Shown here: in pieces, positions 46,152 through 54,666 of the stretch
How the letters are laid out: every line of letters begins with the position of its first letter
Numbering within the stretch: position 1 is the stretch's first letter
Origin: Campylobacter showae
GTDB taxonomy: Bacteria; Campylobacterota; Campylobacteria; Campylobacterales; Campylobacteraceae
DNA: 64,000 nucleotides
Assembly: GCF_900573985.1 (NCBI RefSeq)
Contig: NZ_UWOK01000001.1
Location: forward strand, 1,364,001 to 1,428,000
Direction of reading: 5' to 3'
Position numbers and translations under genes: made by a program
The notes under the pieces: generated by a model
Databases searched by the model: none
The model's input: the letters and a program-made list of their open reading frames with translations, nothing else
What the model was told of the DNA's origin: nothing

Positions 46152-47471
46152 ATGGACAATGTAGCAGCAAAAGTCGAAGCGCTAAAAGACGAAATGGTGA
46201 AAAATAGGCGGTTTTTTCACTCGCATCCCGAGACTGGATTTTTTACGTTTTTTACGACGGCAAAGATCGCTAGCGAGCTAAAAAAACTCGGCTATAGCCT
46301 AAAAATGGGACGCGAGATAATGAAACCAGAAGCTAGAGCAGGGCTTGGCAGCGAAAAAGATAAAGAGAGATACCTAGAACGTGCAAAAGGCCTGCTAAGC
46401 GCCGATGAGTGCGAGTTTTTGTCTGTGATGGAGGATGGGCTAACGGGCGTGGTGGCCGAGCTTGATACGGGTAGGCCGGGCAAGACGCTTGCGTTTAGAT
46501 TCGACATCGACGGCGTGGACGTGACCGAGAGTAAGGATGAGGCGCATAGACCGTTTAAAGAGGGCTTTAGAGCCGATATAGACGGCATCACACACGCCTG
46601 CGGGCATGACGGACACATCACGATCGGCCTTGCGATGGCTAAACTCATCGCGCAAAATTTGGACGATTTTAAAGGCAAATTTAGATTTATATTTCAAACC
46701 GCCGAGGAGGGCACCAGAGGTGCCGTGCCGATGGAGCAAGCAGGCGTGCTAGAGGGCGTGGACTACCTACTGGGCGGTCATATCGGCTTTCAGGCAAAGA
46801 CTAGCGGCGGCATCATCTGCGGTACGAACAAGCTTCTTGCGACGTCGAAATTTGACGTAAATTTCACGGGCAAGTCGGCTCACGCGGCAGGCGCTCCGCA
46901 AGAAGGTGCAAACGCTCTGCTAGCCGCGGCTCAGGCGGCTCTAGCCATGCACGGTATCACGCGTCATGCTGACGGCGTCACGCGCATAAACGTGGGCGTT
47001 TTGCGAGCGGGCGAGGGACGAAACGTCATCGCGCCAAACGGGTACATCGCCTGCGAAACGCGCGGCGAAACGACTGAGCTAAATGAATTTATGTTTAAAA
47101 AATGCATGGATATCGTAGCGGGCGTCGCGCAGATGTACGGCGTGCAGTACGACGTGAAGCTAACCGGCGGCACGAGCGGAGGCGACAGTAGCGAGGAGAT
47201 CACCGATATCTACGAGCGCGCCGCGCGTCAGTCGCCTTTTATCAAGGACGAGCTCATCGTGCGGGATCTAAATTTCGGCGCTTGCGAGGACTTCGCGCAT
47301 TTTATGCACGCCGTGCAAAAAGCAGGCGGCAAGAGTGGCTATCTGATGATCGGCACCAAGCTCGCCGCAGGGCATCACAACGGCGCGTTTGACTTTGACG
47401 AGAGCGCGCTGCTATCGGGTACGGACGTATTTTTGCGCTCGGCGTACGCGATAAATGGCAAGGACGCGTGA
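46152..47471 (+). CDS. M20-family amidohydrolase, AbgA-like
   Basis: A 439-residue metal-dependent hydrolase. It starts with RRFFHSHPETGFFTF, has the metal motif ACGHDGHITIGL, the catalytic glutamates in FQTAEEGTRGAV, and a lid domain at about 230-345. Its length, and the 50-residue insertion before the first metal motif, are closer to p-aminobenzoyl-glutamate hydrolase subunit A (AbgA) than to the indole-acetyl-amino-acid hydrolases. No AbgB partner is adjacent. Cytoplasmic; likely an N-acyl amino acid amidase. Confidence 0.82.
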   Translation: MDNVAAKVEALKDEMVKNRRFFHSHPETGFFTFFTTAKIASELKKLGYSLKMGREIMKPEARAGLGSEKDKERYLERAKGLLSADECEFLSVMEDGLTGVVAELDTGRPGKTLAFRFDIDGVDVTESKDEAHRPFKEGFRADIDGITHACGHDGHITIGLAMAKLIAQNLDDFKGKFRFIFQTAEEGTRGAVPMEQAGVLEGVDYLLGGHIGFQAKTSGGIICGTNKLLATSKFDVNFTGKSAHAAGAPQEGANALLAAAQAALAMHGITRHADGVTRINVGVLRAGEGRNVIAPNGYIACETRGETTELNEFMFKKCMDIVAGVAQMYGVQYDVKLTGGTSGGDSSEEITDIYERAARQSPFIKDELIVRDLNFGACEDFAHFMHAVQKAGGKSGYLMIGTKLAAGHHNGAFDFDESALLSGTDVFLRSAYAINGKDA

Positions 47472-47845
47472 GGCTAAATTTGAACCAAATTTGACGAATT
47501 TGCGTCGCTTGCGCTCGGCTTGATCGGTTTTTTATCATCGATTGAGCTGGCGCGGCGGCGTGGATTTGTCTTTTTAAATTTGATAAATTCGGCGGTTAAA
47601 TTTGCTTGGCAGTCGGTCGTAAATTTGGCGGGTTGAATAGAGTCGTCGAAACCGTGCGACGACAAGGAAAAAAAATTAAGCAAAAGATGTGCGCAAAGTC
47701 GGTTAAATTCGACTTTGGCAGATTTGGGTTTATTTTTGCGTATAGTCAAGTACGGAGTGTGATTTTGCTCGAATTCGCCGATATCAAAACTGCAAATTTT
47801 AAACTGGTTTAAATTTATTTGCTCTCTTTTTCCAGGTAAAAAATC
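47472..47845. other. gene-free stretch after the AbgA-like gene
   Basis: About 370 bases. A 68-codon plus-strand frame (47606-47812) exists, but it lacks a ribosome-binding site and its translation looks like intergenic sequence. I see no RNA gene. Confidence 0.4.
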
Positions 47846-48205
47846 TTAAGAAATAAGTCTCGCAACAAGATGGCCGATGAAAACAGTCCAAGTAAAGAGA
47901 AAAAAGTTGAAAAACCGTTATGACGGCAAATATTTCAAATTTTGTATCAAAGGTTATCTCGATACGAGTTGCATCGCGTAAAATTGTATCTCTTGCTTAA
48001 ACGGACTTATGTCGCTAAAAATTTGGATATTTGGAAAGATTTGCTTCATAACTTCTACGAAACTGCGGCAAATTTTGCAACTAGATAATATATCCTCGGG
48101 GATGATAAAAATCCCGAAAGAGGCAACAAAATAAGCGATAAAAATGTTTTTAAGAAACTGCTCTTTTGTATTTTTGACGGTTTTGGTCGCGTGTTGATTT
48201 TGCAA
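47846..48205 (-). pseudogene. decayed small membrane-protein gene
   Basis: From ATG 48205 an 83-codon frame encodes a hydrophilic start, a membrane segment (IFIAYFVASFGIFIIP) and a cysteine pair (SSCKIC), and stops after YAMQLVSR. One frame over, the sequence continues as EITFDTKFEIFAVITVFQLFSLY, and after another shift as WTVFIGHLVARLIS before a stop at 47846-47848. The three pieces read as one membrane protein with two to three segments, broken by two frameshifts in T-rich runs. No family recognised. Confidence 0.4.
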
Positions 48206-48316
48206 TACTTGTCCTATGGTTTCAAATTTTGTTTTTTAGTCGTTGCTAAATTTGACCATACGGCAGCCTTGACCGCCGCAAAGTCAAATTTCAAATTTAC
48301 GTCAAATTTGAGCGCA

Positions 48317-49597
48317 TTACGCCACGACGTTTGGAAACTCAAACACCGTTTTTCCGCTTTTTATCGTGATTACCGCCGCGCCTTTTAGCATCTTGCCTAG
48401 CAGCGGGGAGTTTTGGGATTTTGATTTATTTAGGTTTTTGTCGTAGAGATACTCAAAACCCGGATCGATTATCGCGATGTCGGCGAGGTAGCCCTCCGCG
48501 ATCACGCCTTTATCCTTTAGTTTTAAAATTTTAGCCGCGTTATAGGACGTCAGAGCCGCCATCTGCTCGATACTTATCACGCCGTCGTTTACCAAATCTA
48601 GCGTCATAGGCACGAGTGTTTGTAGGCCGAGTATTCCAAATGGCGCCTTGTCGAATTCTAAAAATTTCTCGTCGTTATGGTGCGGGGCGTGGTCGGTCAC
48701 GATGACGTCGATGAGGCCGCTTTTTAGGCCGTCTCTGATCGCCTCTACGTCTGATTTCGTGCGAAGCGGCGGCGACATTTTAAAGTTCGTATCATAGCCT
48801 AGCAGCTCGTCCTCGGTGTAAGTAAAATGGTGCGGGGTCGCCTCGCAGGTCACGTTTATGCCGGCCGCGCGAGCCTGTGCGATGAGCTTTAGCGACCACT
48901 CGGAGCTAACGTGCGCGATGTGGATGTGGCCGCCCGTTAGCTTGGCTAGCAGTAGATCGCGCGAGACCATGATTTCTTCTTGTTCGCGCGGCATGCCTTT
49001 GATACCTAGTATCGCCGAGACGCGGCCCTCGTTCATATGGCCGCCGCGGCATAGCGAGCAGTCCTGAGAGTGGTTGATGACGAAGCTACCGAAGTGCTTT
49101 GAGTATTCAAGCGCGTATCTCATCACGTCGCTGCTAGCTACGGGTAGGCCGTCGTCGCTAAACGCCACTGCGCCCGCCTCGGTCATATCGCCCATCTCTA
49201 CGCACTTTTTGCCGTCCATCTTGCTAGTTATCGCGCCGATAGGAAGCAGGTCGATGAGGCCGCGAGCTTTTGCCTTAGCTACCATATCGCGCGTGACGAC
49301 GGCGTTGTCGTTTACGGGGTTTGTGTTGGCCATCGGGCAGCAGGTTGTTACGCCGCCCGCGACCGCGGTTTCAGAGCCTGTGTTTATATCGTCTTTATAC
49401 TCAAGGCCCGGGTCGCGAAAATGCACATGCATATCGATAAGTCCCGGCATCACGAGCTTGCCGCTAGCGTCTATTATATTATCGGCTGAAGGTTCGTCAG
49501 CCGTGATGAGAGCGATCTTGTCGTCTTCTATGAGGACGTTTGCTTTTTGCGAACCGTCGTGGTTTACGATCGTGCCGTTTTTGATGAGAGTTTTCAT
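48317..49597 (-). CDS. pyrC: dihydroorotase PyrC
   Basis: A 426-residue zinc amidohydrolase of pyrimidine synthesis (carbamoyl-aspartate to dihydroorotate). Metal ligands are in MPGLIDMHVHFRDPG, with later histidines in NHSQDC, IHIAHVSS and the aspartate in VIVTDHAPHH. This long form is the class I type found in Campylobacter. It overlaps pyrB by four bases, so pyrB-pyrC form an operon on the minus strand. Confidence 0.94.
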   Translation of the reverse strand: MKTLIKNGTIVNHDGSQKANVLIEDDKIALITADEPSADNIIDASGKLVMPGLIDMHVHFRDPGLEYKDDINTGSETAVAGGVTTCCPMANTNPVNDNAVVTRDMVAKAKARGLIDLLPIGAITSKMDGKKCVEMGDMTEAGAVAFSDDGLPVASSDVMRYALEYSKHFGSFVINHSQDCSLCRGGHMNEGRVSAILGIKGMPREQEEIMVSRDLLLAKLTGGHIHIAHVSSEWSLKLIAQARAAGINVTCEATPHHFTYTEDELLGYDTNFKMSPPLRTKSDVEAIRDGLKSGLIDVIVTDHAPHHNDEKFLEFDKAPFGILGLQTLVPMTLDLVNDGVISIEQMAALTSYNAAKILKLKDKGVIAEGYLADIAIIDPGFEYLYDKNLNKSKSQNSPLLGKMLKGAAVITIKSGKTVFEFPNVVA

Positions 49598-50526
49598 TTT
49601 GCGCCTTTGTTTTTGATGAGAGTATCTAGGATCGCCATCCTGACGGCGACGCCGTTTTCGACCTGATTTAGCACGTGCGAGTAGCGCGGATCGTCGGCTA
49701 CGTCGGAGTTTATCTCGACGCCGCGGTTTATCGGACCCGGGTGCAGGATCATAACGCCATCTTTGGCGTATTTCATTTTACTAGCGGTTAGGCCGAAAAA
49801 TTTGGAGTATTCGCGTACGGACGGAAACGCTATCTCATCATCCTGACGCTCTAGCTGGATACGCAGCATGATGATGACGTCCGAGTCCTCGACGGCCTCG
49901 CGCATATCGGAGCAAATTTGACAGCCAAAAGCCTCCATGCCAGTTAAAAACATCGGCGGACCAAATAGCTTAACCTTGGCTCCGAGCGTTTTTAGGACGT
50001 AGATGTTTGAGCGCGCCACGCGGCTGTGAAAGATATCGCCAATGATAGCGACCGTGAGATTTTCGAGACTACCGCGATTTTCCAGTATGGTAAAAAGATC
50101 AAGCAGCGCTTGGCTAGGGTGTTCGTTTAGGCCGTCGCCGGCGTTTACGACGTGAGCGCCCGTATTCTCGGCTATAAATTTAGCCGCGCCCGAGCTGTAG
50201 TGGCGCACTACTACGACGTCCGTTTTCATCGCGACGATGTTATGGACGGTGTCGATGAGCGTTTCGCCCTTTTTGGTGCTGGAGTTTGAGGCGGTGAAAT
50301 TTATCGCGTCGGCTCCGAGGCGCTTAGCCGCGATCTCAAAGCTCGTTCGCGTCCTAGTCGAGTTTTCGAAAAAGGCGTTTACGGTCGTTTTGCCGTAGAG
50401 CGACTTGGCTTTTTTGGTCTCGGAGTTGTTTAATGCTTTAAACTCCTTGGCTAAATTTAGGAAATGATAAATTTCGTCTTTGGTTAAATTTGCAGCGGTT
50501 ACGAGATCTTTTTTGGTATAGCTCAT
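49594..50526 (-). CDS. pyrB: aspartate carbamoyltransferase catalytic subunit PyrB
   Basis: A 310-residue enzyme that joins carbamoyl phosphate and aspartate. The carbamoyl-phosphate site is FFENSTRTRTSFEIAAKRLGA, and HPSQALLDLFTI, GDIFHSRVARS and HPGPINRGVE complete the family pattern. No regulatory subunit gene (pyrI) is adjacent. It is first in the pyrB-pyrC pair, 66 bases after the gene at 50593. Confidence 0.95.
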   Translation of the reverse strand: MSYTKKDLVTAANLTKDEIYHFLNLAKEFKALNNSETKKAKSLYGKTTVNAFFENSTRTRTSFEIAAKRLGADAINFTASNSSTKKGETLIDTVHNIVAMKTDVVVVRHYSSGAAKFIAENTGAHVVNAGDGLNEHPSQALLDLFTILENRGSLENLTVAIIGDIFHSRVARSNIYVLKTLGAKVKLFGPPMFLTGMEAFGCQICSDMREAVEDSDVIIMLRIQLERQDDEIAFPSVREYSKFFGLTASKMKYAKDGVMILHPGPINRGVEINSDVADDPRYSHVLNQVENGVAVRMAILDTLIKNKGAK

Positions 50527-50592
50527 CCGTTTTTTCCTTAGAAAGATAGAGTTAAATCAAAAAAGCGATATTACCCCGTTTTTACTTAAGGT

Positions 50593-51051
50593 TTAATTTT
50601 GCAGCTTGCTAAACTCCGCGCCCAGACGCTGTCTGATCTCGTCGCCCGCGCGCTCGCCGTCTTTGAAATTTTCCGTGACGAGATCGTCTAGGCGGCTAAG
50701 CACCTCAAAGAGCTCGCTTTCCCATTTGTCGGGGTTTCTAGCGGTGTTCATCGTCTCGATAAATGTGAGCTTCTTGCTCATTTCGCTTAGACTTTCTAAA
50801 AATTTTTCTTTTAGATCCTCGTTTTTTAGGGCGTCGTCGTAGAGCGCTTTCATCTTTAGCTCTCTTAGCTCGCCGTTTATTATCTCGCAAAAATCTTTGT
50901 ATTTTTGCACTGAAATTTGACGCATGGCCTCGGGTGAGTTGTTTGCTAGAGTGCCGTTCTCGTCGATCTTTCTCGTTATTTTTTGTATTTGCGTATATAG
51001 CACGAGTGCGGCTATGACGCAGATGACGGCGTAAAATGCGATAGATGACAT
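50593..51051 (-). CDS. membrane-anchored coiled-coil protein, unknown
   Basis: A 152-residue protein with a single N-terminal membrane helix (SSIAFYAVICVIAALVLY, about 2-20) and a long charged helical part that probably forms a coiled coil (about 60-145). The rest would face the cytoplasm or periplasm. It lies between rarD and pyrB on the same strand. No family recognised; a conserved Campylobacter protein seems likely. Confidence 0.7.
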   Translation of the reverse strand: MSSIAFYAVICVIAALVLYTQIQKITRKIDENGTLANNSPEAMRQISVQKYKDFCEIINGELRELKMKALYDDALKNEDLKEKFLESLSEMSKKLTFIETMNTARNPDKWESELFEVLSRLDDLVTENFKDGERAGDEIRQRLGAEFSKLQN

Positions 51052-51082
51052 TGTTTTTTCCTTTTTTGATTTAAATTTGCGG

Positions 51083-51973
51083 TTATACTGAAATTTTGCT
51101 TTTTTTACTATAAATCGCGCTAAAGCTAACCACCGCTAGCGCGCTCCAGATGAGTAAAAACGACAGCGCTTTGAGTGCGCTAACCTGCTCGCCGTAGTAA
51201 AAAACGGCAAGCAAAAGTTGCATCGAAGGCGAGATGTACTGCAAATAGCCGATCGTGCTCAAATTTAGCCTAGTAGCTGCCGAGTTAAAAAGCAAAAGCG
51301 GCACGACGGTCGCAGGCCCGCAAAGAGCGATCAAAAGCCCAAACCACGAAAAGCTAAAGTGATTTTGCCCGCTAGCTGCGACAAAAAATAACGCAACGAG
51401 CGCGATAGGAGCGATGAGCGTGGTCTCGACGAAAAGCCCCTCTAAAGAAGGCACGCTAAGGCGCTTTCTAATAAGCGAATAAAATCCAAACGTGATGGGT
51501 AAAATGATAGATATGATAGGTAGGCCGCCTGCATCGTAAATTTGAACGCCGATAGCGACAAAGACGATAGCGATGGCAAATTTGCCCGCGCGCGATAGCT
51601 TTTCTTTTAAAATCAGCACGCCAAGGAGCATATTTACGAGCGGATTTATGAAGTATCCCAGGCTAGTTTCCACGATTTTTCCGATATTTACGGCGTAGAC
51701 GTAGATCCACCAATTGGCAGCGATGAGAAGTCCTGTGACAAATAGCCAAAACGTAGTTTTTTTGTCGCTTAAAATTTTCTCCGCAGCGCCTAGTTTGCGG
51801 CCAAATTTGAGTAGCAAAAACAAAAGCAGCACCGACCAGACGATGCGGTGAGCGACGATCTCGGTAGCCGAAAGCGCGCTGAGTTGTTTAAAATAAATAG
51901 GAAAAACGCCCCAGATCATAAAGACCGACAGGCCGTAGATGAAGCCGATTTTGGTTTGATTTTTGTCTTGCAT
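51083..51973 (-). CDS. rarD: RarD-type EamA-family transporter
   Basis: A 296-residue inner-membrane protein with ten hydrophobic segments in two EamA halves. The RarD marks are [34 protein letters not shown] and [15 protein letters not shown]. The family was named for chloramphenicol sensitivity; drug or metabolite export is its probable role. It begins the minus-strand series rarD-50593-pyrB-pyrC and is divergent from the DAHP synthase gene. Confidence 0.9.
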   Translation of the reverse strand: MQDKNQTKIGFIYGLSVFMIWGVFPIYFKQLSALSATEIVAHRIVWSVLLLFLLLKFGRKLGAAEKILSDKKTTFWLFVTGLLIAANWWIYVYAVNIGKIVETSLGYFINPLVNMLLGVLILKEKLSRAGKFAIAIVFVAIGVQIYDAGGLPIISIILPITFGFYSLIRKRLSVPSLEGLFVETTLIAPIALVALFFVAASGQNHFSFSWFGLLIALCGPATVVPLLLFNSAATRLNLSTIGYLQYISPSMQLLLAVFYYGEQVSALKALSFLLIWSALAVVSFSAIYSKKSKISV

Positions 51974-52137
51974 TTTTCCGCTTTTTTTGGCGAAATTATA
52001 TTTATTTGTCGTTAATCAAACCTTATGTGGCTCAAAAAGGTGCAGCAAGGGCAAATTTGGGGATAAAATTTGAAATTTTATCTGTAATAAAAGTTCTTTT
52101 AGTTAAAATCGGCGTTATTTTTAAAAAAGGTTTAAAG

Positions 52138-53475
52138 ATGTGGAGTAGAGATTCGTGGAGAAAATTTAATATCTTGCAGCAGCCAAGCTACCCCGACGAG
52201 GTCTTGCTAAAAAAGGCCGAGGATAAGCTAAAGACGATGCCGCCGCTAGTTTTTGCCGGCGAGGCTAGAAACCTAAAACAAGATTTGGCTAAAGTTTGTA
52301 ACGGCGAGGCGTTTTTGCTCCAAGGCGGCGACTGTGCAGAGAGTTTTTCAAATTTTAACGCCGTAAATATCCGCGATATGTTTAAGGTAATGCTACAAAT
52401 GGCGATCGTTTTAACCTTTGCAGGACGCTGCCCCGTCGTAAAAGTAGGGCGCGTAGCAGGTCAGTTTGCTAAGCCTAGAAGCTCGGACTACGAGGAGCAA
52501 GGCGGTGTAAAGCTACCGAGCTACCGCGGCGACATCATAAACGGCTTTGAATTTAATGCCGAGGCTCGCGTGCCCGATCCAAACCGCATGATCGAGGCGT
52601 ATTATCAAAGCGCATCCACGATGAACCTGCTTCGCGCCTTTTCTCGCGGCGGTCTAGCCGATCTTCACGAGGTAAATCGCTGGAATCTGGGCTTTATCAA
52701 AAAGCCCGAGCTTGACGCTAAATACGGCGAGTTAGCTAGGCAGCTGAGCCAAACTCTAGCGTTTATGGGAGCTTGCGGTATAAATGCCTCAAATACTCCC
52801 GCGCTTAGCGAAACTAAGGTCTACACCTCGCACGAGGCGCTTTTGTTGCCGTACGAGGAGGCGCTCACTAGAGAGGATAGCCTCACCGGCGACTGGTACG
52901 ACTGCTCGGCGCATATGCTCTGGATCGGCGAGCGTACGCGCGGCGTAAACGACGCTCACGTGCATTTTCTAAGCGGCGTTCATAATCCTCTTGGAGTCAA
53001 GATCGGACCAAACGCTACCGCACAGGACGTCATCGCGCTCGCAAATGCGCTAAATCCGCAAAACGAAGCGGGCAGACTAAACGTAATCATCAGAATGGGC
53101 GCGGATAAAATCGGCGAGCGGTTACCGAAAATCCTACGCGAAGTAAAACGTGAAGGCCTAAATATCGTCTATAGCATTGACCCGATGCACGGCAATACGA
53201 TAAAAGCCGCAAACGGCTACAAAACGCGCGAATTTGACAAAATCCTAGCCGAAGTGCAGAGCTTTTTTGAAATACATAGAGCCGAAGGCACGCATGCGGG
53301 CGGCGTGCACCTAGAGATGACGGGTCAGGACGTGACCGAGTGCACGGGCGGGTCGTTTAAGTTAAACGAGGATGATCTGGCGCACAGATACGAGACGCAG
53401 TGCGATCCGCGCCTAAACGCCGATCAGTCGCTAGAACTCGCATTTTTAATCGCAGAGTTTTTAAAGAAAATTTAG
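52138..53475 (+). CDS. class II DAHP synthase (shikimate pathway)
   Basis: A 445-residue enzyme joining phosphoenolpyruvate and erythrose-4-phosphate, the first step of aromatic amino acid synthesis. It is the plant/Mycobacterium-type class II form, shown by [62 protein letters not shown] and [12 protein letters not shown]. The frame is open upstream to 52006, but ATG 52138 ([10 protein letters not shown]) has AAAAGG upstream and matches the family start. Confidence 0.95.
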   Translation: MWSRDSWRKFNILQQPSYPDEVLLKKAEDKLKTMPPLVFAGEARNLKQDLAKVCNGEAFLLQGGDCAESFSNFNAVNIRDMFKVMLQMAIVLTFAGRCPVVKVGRVAGQFAKPRSSDYEEQGGVKLPSYRGDIINGFEFNAEARVPDPNRMIEAYYQSASTMNLLRAFSRGGLADLHEVNRWNLGFIKKPELDAKYGELARQLSQTLAFMGACGINASNTPALSETKVYTSHEALLLPYEEALTREDSLTGDWYDCSAHMLWIGERTRGVNDAHVHFLSGVHNPLGVKIGPNATAQDVIALANALNPQNEAGRLNVIIRMGADKIGERLPKILREVKREGLNIVYSIDPMHGNTIKAANGYKTREFDKILAEVQSFFEIHRAEGTHAGGVHLEMTGQDVTECTGGSFKLNEDDLAHRYETQCDPRLNADQSLELAFLIAEFLKKI

Positions 53476-53482
53476 CTTTATC

Positions 53483-53510
53483 GGGCGTAAATTTGATGAA
53501 ATTTGCGCCC
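53483..53510 (+). terminator. terminator-like hairpin after the DAHP synthase gene
   Basis: GGGCGTAAATTT and AAATTTGCGCCC form a 12-bp stem with one G-U pair and a 4-base loop, seven bases after the stop. The following CTTTGAATTT is only partly T-rich. The A-T part of the stem is made from the AAATTT word that is so frequent in this genome. Confidence 0.6.
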
Positions 53511-53713
53511 CTTTGAATTTGACGCGCTTCAAATTTGGCTCTCAAATTTACCGAATTTAAACAAGCCAAATTTGCTCCTGCTCGCCTTTTTCCTTTCAAA
53601 TTTGACCGCTTTTGTCTTTTTTAAATTAAATTTACCCCAAATTTCGCGAATTTCTTAAAATTTAATACAATTTTCGCTACATTAATGAAAAATTATCAAA
53701 TCGGAGAGAATCA

Positions 53714-54664
53714 ATGAGCGATGTTTACGACATTATCGTGATAGGCGGCGGCCCTTGCGGCATCGCGACCGTCGTAGAGGCGAGAGCCAATGGATTAAAA
53801 AAAGTTTTGCTTCTCGAAAAGGGCGACAACCACAGCCAAACTATAAGAAAATTTTACAAAGACAATAAGCGCGTGGATAAGGAGTATAAAGGCCAAGATA
53901 GCACCATCCACGGTATCGTGTCCTTTGAGGACGGCACGAAGGAGAGCACGCTTGATTATTTCGATAAGCTGCTAGATGAGGAAAAGATCGAGGCCGTGTT
54001 TAACTCCGAGGTCGAAAGCGTAAAGAAAAAGGACGGTTTGTTTTTCGTGCACACCGCAAAGGGCGACTATCAAGCCAAAAACGTGATGATAAGTATCGGT
54101 AAAATGGGCCGTCCGAATAAGCCTGATTATAAGATCCCGCCTTCGCTAAATAACGTTATAAATTTTAACCTAAACTCCTGTTCTAGCGGCGAAAAAGTGC
54201 TCGTGGTGGGCGGCGGAAACTCTGCCGTAGAGTACGCTATCGAGCTATGCCAATACAACAAAACTACGCTGGCTTACCGTAAGGATAAATTTAGCCGCGT
54301 AAATGACGTAAACGTAACGGCGCTATGGGAGCTAGAAAAAGCAAATAAGCTAAAAGTGCGACTAAATCACGATATCACCGAGATCGAAAATGAATCGGGG
54401 CGCGTGAGGGTGCACTTTTCAAACGGAAAAATCAGAGTCTACGATAGGGTCGTCTACGCTATCGGCGGCTCGACTCCGGTGGATTTTTTACAAAAATGCG
54501 GAGTGGAGCTTGACGCAGACAAAGATCCGCTCGTAAACGAGCACTATGAAAGCAGCGTCGGCGGGCTATATATCGGCGGCGACATCGTGCTAAAAAACGG
54601 CGGCTCGATCGTGCTCGCGCTAAATCACGCGCACAAGGTAGTCCAAGACATCAAGGAAAAATAG
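53714..54664 (+). CDS. FAD/NAD(P)-dependent oxidoreductase, YpdA-like
   Basis: A 316-residue flavoprotein with an FAD fold at the N-terminus (DIIVIGGGPCGIATVVEA) and a second nucleotide fold (VLVVGGGNSAVEYAIEL). The overall plan is thioredoxin-reductase-like but without the CxxC active site, which places it with YpdA/bacillithiol-disulfide-reductase-like proteins. It ends with GGLYIGGDIVLKNGGSIVLALNHA. C. jejuni has such a gene (Cj0559). The physiological electron acceptor is unknown. The coiled-coil gene starts two bases later. Confidence 0.85.
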   Translation: MSDVYDIIVIGGGPCGIATVVEARANGLKKVLLLEKGDNHSQTIRKFYKDNKRVDKEYKGQDSTIHGIVSFEDGTKESTLDYFDKLLDEEKIEAVFNSEVESVKKKDGLFFVHTAKGDYQAKNVMISIGKMGRPNKPDYKIPPSLNNVINFNLNSCSSGEKVLVVGGGNSAVEYAIELCQYNKTTLAYRKDKFSRVNDVNVTALWELEKANKLKVRLNHDITEIENESGRVRVHFSNGKIRVYDRVVYAIGGSTPVDFLQKCGVELDADKDPLVNEHYESSVGGLYIGGDIVLKNGGSIVLALNHAHKVVQDIKEK

Positions 54665-54666
54665 AG

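Noticed and set aside
47606..47812. Plus-strand 68-codon ORF after the AbgA-like gene
   Set aside because: No start signal, and its sequence is made of the common AAATTT-type intergenic words.
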